The notes beneath the pieces were generated by a model. It was given only the letters and a program-made list of their open reading frames with translations, had not been told where the DNA came from and searched no databases. Source: Saprospiraceae bacterium (GTDB taxonomy: Bacteria > Bacteroidota > Bacteroidia > Chitinophagales > Saprospiraceae). Taken from it: a DNA stretch of 64,000 nt. The stretch spans positions 248,001 through 312,000 of the forward strand of contig JADJJU010000003.1 of the NCBI GenBank assembly GCA_016706365.1, written 5' to 3'. Each line of letters begins with the position of its first letter. Within the stretch, counting starts at the first letter, position 1. Shown here one piece after another: positions 36,855 through 45,985 of this stretch. The position numbers and the translations under genes are program-made.

Positions 36855-37147
36855 CCTGCGATCCGGCAGCCTTCCACTGCGTTGCTGCCGGCACAGTCGC
36901 ACAGGTGAGTAGCCGCCTCGTCTCCTTTCCTCCGTCGTCAGCGACTCTTCGGCACTCTTTATAACGAACTCCTATCCCCTCCCGCACATACTCTCCACGC
37001 AAGTTAGCTGCAGATCTGCAAATAGTCAAGGTCTGGCCTCCCGCCAAAACCCTCCCGCGCACCCTTCGGGCGATCCACCTTGCCTTATTGCAGATCTTCG
37101 CTGGGGTCCGCATGGATAGTATGAGCTTACATGGCTCGTCATTTTTT
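36855..37147. repeat. Second copy of the repeated leader cassette
   Basis: Segment 36855-36950 repeats the stem-loop element at 34751 and 37616. Segment 36977-37147 (starting CCTCCCGCACATACTCTCC, ending TGGCTCGTCATTTTTT) is nearly identical to 37829-37999. Both of these lie about 20 bp before the start of a small homologous gene. The cassette may hold the promoter and a structured leader, or be a mobile repeat. Confidence 0.8.
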
Positions 37148-37167
37148 CACTCTTTTATTGTTAGTTT

Positions 37168-37473
37168 ATGAGTACTATTTCAGCATTTAGTATGGGTGCT
37201 TTGTACCTCTCATCCGGCATTCATCTTGCTTGTTCTGAGCATGATCGATTTCATCACTTCATTATGCATTGTATCCACCGGCACCACAGTTGTGACTGGG
37301 GTGAGCTGGATCCGGAGGATTTTGCCAGTAATCAGAGTGCACTTAGCACCGGTGGCAGGTTGTTCTCCGCTTTTGATGTTCCTCAGGATCTTATTTCTAT
37401 TCACCGCAGAGTTTGGATCATTACGGAGCATGACAGGAATACTACTACTGTTTTGTTACCGAGGGAGTATTAG
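37168..37473 (+). CDS. Plasmid-related small protein, copy 1
   Basis: The 101-residue protein resembles a small family annotated in other phyla as plasmid-related protein, with the pattern HHSCDWGELDPED, N..AL..GGRLFSAFDVP, and VWIITEHDRNTTTVLLPREY at the end. Biochemical function is unknown; members occur in integrative elements. A homologue 550 bp downstream shares about two-thirds of residues by eye and has the same upstream cassette. Its last codons form the left arm of a terminator. Confidence 0.75.
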   Translation: MSTISAFSMGALYLSSGIHLACSEHDRFHHFIMHCIHRHHSCDWGELDPEDFASNQSALSTGGRLFSAFDVPQDLISIHRRVWIITEHDRNTTTVLLPREY

Positions 37474-37485
37474 TACTCCTTTTTT
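37464..37485 (+). terminator. Terminator containing the stop codon
   Basis: GGAGTA (37464-37469), loop TTAG, TACTCC (37474-37479) and six T's form an intrinsic terminator. The TAG in the loop is the stop codon of the small gene, so the last codons of the protein are also the left arm of the stem. Confidence 0.8.
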
Positions 37486-37615
37486 AAAACGCTGCTAATA
37501 GGGCAGTCAAAATGAATAGATGATAATAAATATAATTGCCTCAATCTTCGACTTCATTTCCTGATTTGACTTATTGGAATAAAAATTTTTACCAGGTTGT
37601 TATGATTTTCTTCTC

Positions 37616-37999
37616 CTGCGATCCGGCAGCCTTGCATACACTGCGTTGCTGCCGGCAGCCGATCGCACACGCAGGTGAGTAGCCGCCTCAGTCTGCCAGC
37701 TTTCCTCCTGAGTCGTCAGCTGACATCCTTCCCCGACTACACACCTGTTTGCCCGGCCAAAAGAATGCAAAAATCACCTGGCTTTCTCAGTAAGAATTTG
37801 AATTCAACTAATTAAAAGCTGCCTCCTTTCCCTTCCCGCACATACTCTCCACGCAAGTTAGCTACAGATCTGCAAATAGTCAAGGTCCGGCCTCCCGCCA
37901 ATACCCTCCCGCGCACCCTTCGGGCGATCCACCTTGCCTTATTGCAGCTCTTCGCTGGAGTCCGCATGGATAGTATGAGCTTACATGGCTCGTCATTTT
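37616..37999. repeat. Third copy of the repeated leader cassette
   Basis: 37616-37778 repeats the stem-loop element (closest to the copy at 34751, including the CCGACTACACACCTG marker), and 37829-37999 repeats the gene-proximal segment of 36977-37147 with only scattered changes. Together with the following gene this makes a duplicated unit of about 750-850 bp. Confidence 0.8.
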
Positions 38000-38021
38000 T
38001 TTACTCTTTTATTTTTATTTT

Positions 38022-38327
38022 ATGAGTACTATTTCAGCATTTGGTTTGGGCACATTGTACCTTTCAGCCCGCATTCATCGTGCTTCTGCAGAGCGCTATC
38101 TTTTTCACCGTTTCGTTATGCAGTGTTTGCAGCGACACAGCAGCTGTGACTGGGGTGAGATTGATCCTGAGGATGTTGCTTTTAATCAGCTCGCACTTAG
38201 TTCCGGTAGCAGATTATGTTCTTGTTATGATGTCCCGGCGGATCTTGGTTCATCACTTTACAGGGTATGGGTCATTACGGAGCATGATAGGAGTGCTACT
38301 ACTATTTTGTTACCTGAGGAGTATTAG
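38022..38327 (+). CDS. Plasmid-related small protein, copy 2
   Basis: The 101-residue paralogue of the gene at 37168 keeps the same core (HSSCDWGEIDPED, GSRLCSCYDVP, VWVITEHDRSATTILLPEEY) but differs in many surface positions, including additional Cys residues. Both genes appear functional by reading frame. The divergence at protein level alongside near-identical upstream DNA suggests recombination or strong constraint on the leader. Confidence 0.75.
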   Translation: MSTISAFGLGTLYLSARIHRASAERYLFHRFVMQCLQRHSSCDWGEIDPEDVAFNQLALSSGSRLCSCYDVPADLGSSLYRVWVITEHDRSATTILLPEEY

Positions 38328-38368
38328 TACTCCTTTTGTTACCAGAGGAGTATTCGTACTCCTTTTTT
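38317..38368 (+). terminator. Tandem terminators after copy 2
   Basis: AGGAGTA/TACTCCT stems occur twice: 38317-38334 with loop TTAG (including the TAG stop) and TTTTG after it, and 38346-38363 with a stable TTCG tetraloop and six T's. The second looks like a tandem duplicate of the first that has lost coding function. Confidence 0.82.
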
Positions 38369-38852
38369 CTAAACGCTGCTAGTTTTAGAGGCCAAAATGA
38401 AAAGATGACAGCAAATATACCCGGGCTCAATGTATGTCTTCATACCGAGTCTCCAACATCGAAGCGTCAAGGTCAAGCCCTTCGGGTTTCGAAAAAAATC
38501 TCCACCTGTTTTGTTTTCCTGCCCGATAATTTTGAAGGGGAAAATCATGACCATTTGCATTTTCTTCCAATCGGTCCAGTGAGGTAGTATTTTTTCCGAA
38601 AACCTTGACCGCTTCGAACATCGCCCGGGAAATAAATGGCTTTCTCTTTTCTTTTTTTTCGGTTTTTTGTTTTCTCTTTTGGCTAAAATTATAATTGTAG
38701 AACAAATCCAATAAATCCTATGTGGTAATTATTAGGGATTTTGTTCAATTATTCCGCCTTTGAGAACAAGACGTAAAAAATGGTTGGCCGGCGAAGCCCC
38801 CAAAGAAGGGGGGTCGTTTTTGAATTGCATTGTGCAACTATAAAAAATCAAA
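38369..38852. other. Spacer with possible small minus-strand frame
   Basis: A minus-strand frame at 38427-38711 (94 codons, Lys-rich start, then RAMFEAVKVFGKNT...) and an overlapping plus-strand frame (38336-38587) both exist. Neither has a recognisable domain, and I cannot decide whether one is real. The end of the spacer includes a hairpin around GAAGCCCCC/GGGGGGTC near 38790-38812. Confidence 0.35.
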
Positions 38853-38880
38853 ATGGCCCTCCCACATTTGGGAGGACCAT
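38853..38880 (-). terminator. Terminator of the phage-like minus-strand module
   Basis: A stem of 11 pairs with one mismatch (38853-38864 with 38869-38880) is, on the minus strand, followed by a T-rich tract (plus 38842-38853). It lies 28 bp beyond the stop of the last gene of the minus-strand module and should end that operon. Confidence 0.8.
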
Positions 38881-38908
38881 GACGAACCAAAAGAACCATA
38901 CACGATCT

Positions 38909-39103
38909 TTACTTTCTCTGTCGCATTGCTCTGATCTTATCCAAACCCCATTTTAAACTGACCGACACTCCGAAACTAATCACTGCTCCGATGGCGGCCA
39001 GGACCATGGTTTTGACAACATCTTCTCCATTAATGTGGAGTATAATGCCGAGTAAAGTGCCACCGGCTGTCCCGGCAGCTGTATCTGAATTGAAATAATG
39101 CAT
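38909..39103 (-). CDS. Small membrane protein, holin-like
   Basis: The 64-residue protein has two hydrophobic stretches (TAGGTLLGIILHI and VLAAIGAVISFGVSVSL) and a strongly basic C-terminus (RAMRQRK). This resembles small phage holins, but the resemblance is architectural only. It is the last gene of a five-gene minus-strand run and starts 2 bp after the preceding stop. Confidence 0.6.
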   Translation of the reverse strand: MHYFNSDTAAGTAGGTLLGIILHINGEDVVKTMVLAAIGAVISFGVSVSLKWGLDKIRAMRQRK

Positions 39104-39105
39104 AC

Positions 39106-39333
39106 TTATTTTGGCTCTTGAATTTTGGCAGAATCTTCCACAGCTGCCTGGCTCACTGCTACCATAACGGAGCCGGCCACTGTGACATAACCCGCCAAGG
39201 AAACCAGTGCCACAGGTAGTGCAATCGGAGCAGCTACAAGTGCTCCTCCTGCAGTTGCAAGGGCTATTCCCACTGTCCTCAGAAATTTGAAAAATTTCGG
39301 GGTAGGGGATTTATATCTCTCAATGATGTTCAT
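39106..39333 (-). CDS. Small membrane protein
   Basis: The 75-residue protein has a charged start (IIERYKSPTPKFFKFLR) and a long Gly/Ala-rich hydrophobic region (about 20-62) that could form two helices. It overlaps the DUF5675 gene by 14 bp, so translation is probably coupled. Function unknown; together with the next protein it could form a membrane component of the module. Confidence 0.6.
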   Translation of the reverse strand: MNIIERYKSPTPKFFKFLRTVGIALATAGGALVAAPIALPVALVSLAGYVTVAGSVMVAVSQAAVEDSAKIQEPK

Positions 39334-39736
39334 AGGGATCTGCTTTTTTGATGGTTAGAAAAACTTCTTCTTTCGCATCCAGAGCTTTGTACACGATGGA
39401 TTTTATTCTTTCTAAGGCAGCCCGGGATAGGCTTCCTTTTCCAATTCCAGTTAATTTTGTCACCGGTGCAATGCATCCTAGCAACTCTTTCCTGGCATCA
39501 TTTGCGGCATGCATCAGGATCAGGTCCCGATTGGGTACATTCAGTAATTCGATATGCCATTTGAATCTTCTGGAATATCTCTTTACCAGTTGGTACCGCC
39601 CTTCCGGAATACAGGAGATCCTTCGTTTGTTGGCCAACCAGGGCAGCTCTATGGTATTACTGATCATTCGACTTTCTTCATAAAGCTGCCCATTGGTGGC
39701 CTCCGGGAAATAGGTTCTGGCTAGGACCAACTCCAT
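39320..39736 (-). CDS. DUF5675 family protein
   Basis: The 138-residue protein matches DUF5675 (NTIELPWLANKRRISCIPEGRYQLVKRYSRRFKWHIELLNVPNRDLILMHAAND, then LLGCI). This family is common in phages and prophage-like regions and its activity is unknown. The Cys in SCIPEGRY and in LLGCI and the His in LMHAAND are conserved-looking positions that could form an active site. It follows the upstream gene by one base. Confidence 0.82.
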   Translation of the reverse strand: MELVLARTYFPEATNGQLYEESRMISNTIELPWLANKRRISCIPEGRYQLVKRYSRRFKWHIELLNVPNRDLILMHAANDARKELLGCIAPVTKLTGIGKGSLSRAALERIKSIVYKALDAKEEVFLTIKKADPYEHH

Positions 39737-39737
39737 C

Positions 39738-40493
39738 TTAGACCAGATCTATTGCTACTAATGACAATGCATTGAATGCACCATTTTTCAATGGGTACAT
39801 GTTGCCATTTACTTCCTGGAAAAACTCGATTCCAAAGGCTACAAAAATAGCCCAGGTAGAAGCTGGACTTACACTGGTGGCAAGTGTGATCGGAGCTTCA
39901 GTTTGAGGTCCAATCAACAAATTCGCACTGAGAGCATTGCTTGCTTCGAATACATTTCCTGCAAAGTCCACAGCTGCAGTTCCTGCAATCAGCCTGGCAT
40001 GTGTGCTACCTGCCGGAGCTGCAATTCCATTAGCTGGAACAAATGCAGGAATGTTGATTTCCACATCTCCATTCGGCCTGTCCACACTGATGGTGTAAGG
40101 GAAGTAAGCGGTGGTGTTCAACTTCGCTCCCTGATTGAAGTCAAATCCACTCAAAATGCTCAGATCGCCATCGATCACATTTCTGGCTCCGCGAATGTTG
40201 GTGCTGTCCATTTTCAGGGCACGCATCATTTCTTTGGTCAATCGGCTGACCATTCTGGAGTCAGATGCTTTCAAAAGCAATTCTCTCAATGAGTTTCTGA
40301 GCAATTTTCCGGAACTACCCGCCCGTCCAAACTCTGATCCGTTTTCACGGGTCCGTTCGAATGCCGGGTCATTCTGGATCCTGGAAGCATCCACACCTCC
40401 TTTCTCCCTGGCCAGGTATCTGCCCTGTGAGCGGTAGAAGGTAAGGTCGCCTATGGTTCCTTCCAGTTTTAAAATACCTTTTTGTCGAGCCAT
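39738..40493 (-). CDS. Conserved Bacteroidota protein of unknown function
   Basis: The 251-residue protein starts MARQKGILKLEGTIGDLTFYRS, followed by AREKGGVDASRIQNDPAFERTRENGSEFGRAG and a largely beta-type C-terminal half with Ala/Gly-rich loops. I know this N-terminal pattern from unannotated Bacteroidota proteins but not a function. The basic N-terminus, the uniform beta-rich body and the neighbours (DUF5675, small membrane proteins) suggest a structural or phage-derived particle protein. This is a guess from context. Confidence 0.65.
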   Translation of the reverse strand: MARQKGILKLEGTIGDLTFYRSQGRYLAREKGGVDASRIQNDPAFERTRENGSEFGRAGSSGKLLRNSLRELLLKASDSRMVSRLTKEMMRALKMDSTNIRGARNVIDGDLSILSGFDFNQGAKLNTTAYFPYTISVDRPNGDVEINIPAFVPANGIAAPAGSTHARLIAGTAAVDFAGNVFEASNALSANLLIGPQTEAPITLATSVSPASTWAIFVAFGIEFFQEVNGNMYPLKNGAFNALSLVAIDLV

Positions 40494-40522
40494 ACAATTT
40501 CAATTAATAAGTGATAAAATGA

Positions 40523-41010
40523 TTATTTACAAAAGCTGTGCATGCGCTTATTGCGCCGGTTTAATCCTCTCCATATCCATGGTGGTACATTGTAGACGCA
40601 TTCCCAAAGACCACATGCATCACTCCTGGCAATGTCCTGCACTTCTGCTAGCGACTGGTCTTTTGAGAATTTATGATAATGCCAGGCCCATCCATTGGCA
40701 ATCAGCAAACTGTCCAGAGGAATGTCATTCCATTGAATTTGGCCGAGGTTACGGCCGTAAAAATCTTTTTCTGAAAGTGGATAGTGACCAGAGATCCGCT
40801 TAGCATATGACTCAATGTATCCGTCACACGCTGACCATAGAACTGGTCTTTTTCCGGTGCATCGACATTCATGAGTCGAAGAATCGACTTTTGACTGTCA
40901 CAAAGCAGTTCGTAGGTATCACCATCAATTACTCTGGTGATTCTACAAGTATCCTGAGCGCTCACAAAGAGCGCCATGAAGAGGAGGGAAATCACAAACA
41001 CATTTCGCAT
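40523..41010 (-). pseudogene. Secreted thermonuclease-like (SNase) protein, one frame change
   Basis: From ATG 41010 the protein has a signal peptide (to FVSAQ) and then the staphylococcal-nuclease fold: RVIDGDTYELL with the catalytic Asp region, RLMNVDAPEKDQFYGQRV with Arg. The frame slips near 40745, where KIFTAV should join YGRNLGQIQWNDIPLDSLLIANGWAWHYH. The reading then ends at 40523. SNases cut DNA and RNA with calcium. It is the first gene of the five-gene minus-strand run. Confidence 0.82.
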
Positions 41011-41259
41011 AACAAATTACTTTGCAACGAATCTACATGTGTATGCACCTATAAATCAAATACCTATGTCTCCATAGTTCAATTCATATCACTTTATGCC
41101 AAATGATATTATTTTGGAACTTTTGCCGGAATTGTACTATTATGGCACTTGAATTACTGATATTGTAAACAGAAAATGTGTTTCAAAAAGCGAACTTTTA
41201 AAGAATGGATCCTCTATAGATAAAGTATGGATAAAGCATAGATAAAGCATAGATAGTGT

Positions 41260-41481
41260 ATGAAAACTACTCCAAAACCACCCCAACGAATTTGCATTTA
41301 CCCCAAAGACATCCAGCTGATCACCGGCCGATCCGAACGCTACAGTCGTAAGCTCCTAAAAGACATCCGCACTCACCTCGGTAAGAAGGATCACCAATTC
41401 ATTTCCATCCAGGAGTTTTGCGATTTTGTTGGGCTGGAAAGGGGAGAGGTGGAGGAGGTATACTTGGCCGAACCCTACTAG
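41260..41481 (+). CDS. Small DNA-binding-like protein
   Basis: The 73-residue protein (ICIYPKDIQLITGRSERYSRKLLKDIRTHLGKKDHQFISIQEFCDFVGL) looks like a compact HTH of the excisionase or phage regulator type. Its start is preceded by a short repeat of GATAAAGCATA (around 41218-41250). It is divergent from the SNase-led module and may regulate it. The gene is intact; the family is not named. Confidence 0.65.
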   Translation: MKTTPKPPQRICIYPKDIQLITGRSERYSRKLLKDIRTHLGKKDHQFISIQEFCDFVGLERGEVEEVYLAEPY

Positions 41482-41667
41482 CAAAACTGTAGATATCCAA
41501 TTAGCAATTCCCCTTTGAATTGCCTTGTTTCAACTTGCCTAAACACTTTAGAGTTTTTAACTTGCAAAGTTGATTCTGAAAAAACTTTTCTTAAGGGCAG
41601 CCAGTTTAGAAAATTGGTTGCAAATACTTTTGAATGATTATTACTTAAAATAGAGATAATTAGATGT

Positions 41668-43149
41668 ATGAATCCACAAATTGAAATTATTTTATTAGTT
41701 CTATCTGTCCTGTTTTTCCTGAGCATTTTGGCAGGTAAAGCGAGTTCAAAATTTGGTATCCCGGCATTACTATTGTTCTTAGGTATTGGGATGTTATTTG
41801 GCAGTGATTTCCTTGGAATCCAATTTGAAAATATTCAGCTGGCTAACATGATAGGAACCGTTGCGCTTTGTATCATTCTCTTTTCGGGAGGATTAGATAC
41901 AAGCATGACCGAGATACGTCCAATAATAGCCCAGGGAGTTGTGTTAGCGACTATGGGAGTGTTTTTAACAGCAATTCTCACGGGGCTGGTTGTTTGGTGG
42001 ATATTAGGTATGACCATGGCATCAGCAGGAATAGGTCTTGTCACCTCAATATTATTAGGTTCGACAATGGCATCGACGGATTCTGCTTCAGTTTTTCTAT
42101 TCTCCGTTCAAGGGCTGCATCTAAACAATCTTCGACCTATGTTGGAGCTCGAAAGTGGAAGTAATGATCCATGGCATACGTTATGGTAATTTCTTTTATA
42201 AGTATAATCAGCATGATGCTCAGCCATTTTTGATGATTGTTGGCCTATTATTTCAACTCGTGATTGGAGCTGCTTTAGGTTTAATATTAGGGAAAATTGC
42301 GGTTAAAGTAATCAACCATATTGAAATTGGAAATGACTCCTTGTATCCAATTTTGCTTTTTGTTTTCTGCATTTTCATATTTTCAATTACCTATTTTGCA
42401 AAGGAAATGGATTTCTTGCTGTTTACATTGGAGGTCTTGTTATTGGTAATTCAAAATTCGTTCATAAACGATCATCGCTAAACTTTTTTGATGGCTTAGC
42501 TTGGATGTCACAATTGCTCTTGTTCTTAACTTTAGGTTTACTTGTAAATCCTCGCGAAATATTACCCATTCTTATTCCCGGTTTGATTATTAGCTTTTTA
42601 ATGATATTTGTCACCCGGCCTCTATCCGTCTTTTTGTGCTTGCTGCCATTCCGTAAAATGCAGTTCAAAGACAAAGTTTATGTGTCGTGGGTTGGATTGA
42701 GAGGAGCGGTCCCAATTATTTTTGCCATATTAACCCTTGTAGCAGATATACCTCATGCAAGATTGATTTTTAATATTGTGTTCCTCAGCACTTTGGTTTC
42801 ACTTTTAGTTCAGGGGACTTCACTTGCCCTAGTAGCGCGATGGCTTAAGCTTGCTGAAACACCACGGAGAATTAGAAAAATGGATAATTTTGATATTGAT
42901 TTTTCTAATGATATTAAATCTGTTACTTCGGAAATTGAGATGACAGCTAAAATGCTAGAAAATGGTAATCAACTGATGGATTTGTCTCTTCCGGATCAAA
43001 CATTGGTAGTAATGATAAAACGGGATGAGAATTATTTTGTACCAACCGGCAAAACGATTTTGAAAGAAAAGGATAAAGTTCTAATTATTACAGATAATCA
43101 TGAAGCTTTAATTGAAACTTATAAAAACCTAGGGCTTGAGAATGTATAA
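41668..43149 (+). pseudogene. K+/H+ antiporter (NhaP2/CvrA-like), frameshifted
   Basis: Frames 41668-42189, 42155-42481 and 42505-43149 form one CPA1-type cation/proton antiporter of about 490 residues. Features are membrane helices throughout, FSGGLDTSMTEIRP in helix 4-5, STDSASVF and ELESGSNDP, then AWVGLRGAVPII-like WVGLRGAVPIIFA in the last core helices. A C-terminal RCK/TrkA_C-type domain (MIKRDENYFVPTGKTILKEKDKVLIIT) would regulate the antiporter. Two frame slips lie near 42170 and 42420-42500. Confidence 0.85.
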
Positions 43150-43645
43150 TAAAACAGAACCTTTGTTGTCTCCAATCGGTGTTGTTTTAGTGACCATGCA
43201 GGCGTATTTGTGAGGAACCGTCCCATCAAAAGTAGGTGTAGTTTTAAGGGTTCAAATATCGAATACTATAAATTACCCCTTGCAAACAACTATATCTCCC
43301 ATATCCAACAATCGCATGTTTTTCCGGCAAGAAAATATAATGGATCCTTTTTCCTTGTCATCAAAGAAATAAGCATAAACATTTCTATTAATTGTACTCA
43401 TTGAGACAAAAAAATATTTCCTGAATTGATAAATTAATTCGGTGCAGTGACAATAAAAGAAATTGTATATTTGGGTAATAGCATATTATTCCATGAATTA
43501 TACAGCATGATTAAGCAAGCGCTGAAGGCTTATCTCAAAATGGGACCTCCACTTTGCCTACTTGCCACCTTGTTGTATTTATCTAAGAGAACAAATAAGA
43601 AAAATGTAATTTAGTTAAAATAAATTATTCTCAAAAACTCAAAAA
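43150..43645. other. Gene-free spacer
   Basis: About 500 bp between the antiporter and catalase genes. A 64-codon frame at 43210 has no protein-like content. No clear operator or promoter is recognised, although an oxidant-responsive site could be expected before the catalase. Confidence 0.4.
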
Positions 43646-45154
43646 ATGGAAGAAAATAAACCAAACCTTACCAGAACAAACGGAGCTGATGTTCCTGATA
43701 ATCAGAATGTACAAACTGCAGGTCCAAGAGGGCCAATGTTAATGCAAGACCCTTGGTTTCTTGAAAAAATGGCTCATTTTGATAGAGAAGTAATTCCCGA
43801 AAGAAGGATGCATGCAAAAGGCTCCGGTGCCTTCGGCACTTTTACAGTCACACACGACATTAGCAGGTACACCAAAGCCAGCATTTTTAATCATATAGGA
43901 AAAAAAACAGAAATGTTTACCCGCTTTTCTACCGTTGCAGGAGAAAGGGGAGCTGCGGATGCTGAAAGAGATATCAGAGGTTTTGCTATGAAGTTTTATA
44001 CCGATGAAGGAATATGGGATTTGGTTGGAAATAATACGCCGGTATTTTTCTTCCGTGATCCGATGAAGTTCCCGGACTTAAATCATGCAGTAAAACGAGA
44101 CCCAAAAACTAACTTAAGAAGTGCCAATAACAACTGGGATTTCTGGACACTGCTACCTGAATCGCTTCATCAGGTTACCATCGTGATGAGCGATCGCGGA
44201 ATTCCCAAAGGCTTCAGACATATGCATGGATTCGGCAGTCACACGTTTAGTTTCATCAACAAAGAAAATGTAAGACATTGGGTGAAGTTCCATTTTGTAA
44301 GTCAACAAGGGATCGAAAACCTGTCTGATGAAGAAGCTGCTAAATTAATTGGAGTTGATAGAGAGTCCTCCCAAAGAGATCTCTTTGATGCAATTGAAAG
44401 AAAAGATTTTCCAAAGTGGAAAATGTTTGTTCAGATTATGACGGAAGAAGAGGCAAAGTATTACAAATTCCATCCATTCGACTTAACAAAAGTGTGGTCT
44501 AAGAAAGATTTTCCGCTTATACCAGTAGGTGAATTTGAGCTAAACAGAAACCCCGAAAACTACTTCCAGGATGTAGAACAAGCGGCATTCAATCCTACCA
44601 ACATTATTCCGGGAATTGGATTTTCTCCTGACAAAATGTTGCAGGGAAGATTGTTTTCTTATGGTGATGCACAACGATACCGCCTGGGTGTTAATCATTA
44701 TCAAATTCCGGTAAATAAACCCACTTGTCCATACCATGCATTCCACAGGGATGGAGCCATGCGAGTTGATGGAAATGTGGCAGTACTAAGCACTATAATC
44801 CCAACAGTTATGGAGAATGGCAGGAACAGCCGGAAGTAAAAGAACCACCTTTGGAATTAGACGGTACAGCATATGCTCACAATTTCAGAGATGATGACCA
44901 GGATTATTTCACACAACCCGGCGATTTGTTCCGTATCATCAAAGCCGACAAAGCAGAATTGTTGTTTAATAATACGGCGCTCAAGGGGCGGTGCTAATAA
45001 ATTTATTCAAATCCGCCACATACGAAACTGTTTTAAAGCGGATCCTGAATATGGAGAAGGCGTGGCAAAAGCACTTGGCTTAACAATTGATGAAGTGAAT
45101 AGCTTCGATATGACACCTTTTGATAGATGGGCACCGAGACCATCAAACATATAA
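43646..45154 (+). pseudogene. Haem catalase, frameshifted C-terminus
   Basis: The first 397 codons contain the complete catalytic core of a clade 3 type small-subunit catalase: the distal His in RRMHAKGSGAFG, the Asn in WDLVGNNTPVFF, and the proximal Tyr in RLFSYGDAQRYRLG. Near 44815 the frame slips. The remaining about 100 codons are spread over shifted frames to 45154 (NMEKAW... then IDEVNSFD). It degrades hydrogen peroxide. The clade is inferred from length only. Confidence 0.88.
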
Positions 45155-45222
45155 ATAATATGTAAATAAAAAATGACGAAACTGAATTTATTCCTTATCC
45201 ATCACCCGGTAAAAATTAGCAA

Positions 45223-45605
45223 ATGGCAAAAATTTCAGCAAGCATAAAAAAAGAAAACTACAATCGAGATAACATCTCCAAGCGGAAATGTTGTGATTGC
45301 TGACGAACCCATATCAATGGGCGGAAAAGATTTGGGTTTTTCACCAAAGGAATTATTAGCTGCCGCTTTAGCTGCCTGTTCATCGGCCACAATCAAAATG
45401 TATGCAGACAGAAAGAATAGGATTTACAAGAAGTGAAAATCAACATAGAACTGGATTTTATTGCCAGGAATAACATAACGATAATCAACAGAAAAATTGA
45501 ATTTGGCGACCTTGACGATAAACAAAAAACGGCTGCTTGCAAATTGCCAATGCTTGCCCGGTTCACAAAATTCTTAGCAATACCATTCAAATTAACACAA
45601 TCTGA
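45223..45605 (+). pseudogene. OsmC/Ohr-family peroxiredoxin-like protein, frameshifted
   Basis: From ATG 45223 the pieces MAKISASIKKENY, then ITSPSGNVVIADEPISMGGKDLGFSPKELLAAALAACSSATIKMYADR, then VKINIELDFIARNN and ANACPVHKIL give one OsmC-fold protein of about 127 residues ending at 45605. Both reactive cysteines (AACSSA and ACPVH) are kept. At least three one-base slips are needed. OsmC proteins reduce organic hydroperoxides, consistent with the neighbouring catalase. Confidence 0.8.
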
Positions 45606-45666
45606 TTAGACATTTATTTTTTATTCATTTATTAGTATTAGTAACCAATCATATTTAACAGCATAA

Positions 45667-45972
45667 TTGAAATCATACACTACTTTATCCGAAGCAATAA
45701 ACGACCTTACAAAAAGAGGCTACACTTTTAATTTTAATATCAAAGACGATTGTATTGAATCCGTTGAAAACAAAACCCCTCTTCAACCCGATGAATTTGA
45801 AATTGATGAAGTGCATCGCTTTCAGGAAATGTCTGACGTAGACAATGAGAGTATATTATACGCAATTTCATCAACACAAAACACGGTGAAAGGTCTTTTA
45901 GTAAACGCTTACAGCATTTATGCCGACTCCGCTTCGACAGCATTGGTTGCAAAACTTTCATTGAACAAGTAG
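45667..45972 (+). CDS. Small conserved protein of unknown function
   Basis: The 101-residue protein begins with a TTG codon at 45667 (KSYTTLSEAINDLTKRGYTFNFNI). It has an N-terminal helix, a beta-hairpin, and a FEIDEVHRFQEMSDVDNESILYAI segment. Such proteins are common beside metal-efflux or stress genes in Bacteroidota and sometimes carry the misleading name phosphoribosylpyrophosphate synthetase; no such motif is present. It stops 13 bp before the CopB gene. Confidence 0.65.
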   Translation: MKSYTTLSEAINDLTKRGYTFNFNIKDDCIESVENKTPLQPDEFEIDEVHRFQEMSDVDNESILYAISSTQNTVKGLLVNAYSIYADSASTALVAKLSLNK

Positions 45973-45985
45973 CTGAGACGAAGAA

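Noticed and set aside
36817..37113. 98-codon minus-strand frame
   Set aside because: It is the complement of the duplicated leader cassette and is not followed by typical protein content; similar frames occur in each copy.
43210..43404. 64-codon frame between antiporter and catalase
   Set aside because: No conserved pattern, no start context, AT-rich spacer.
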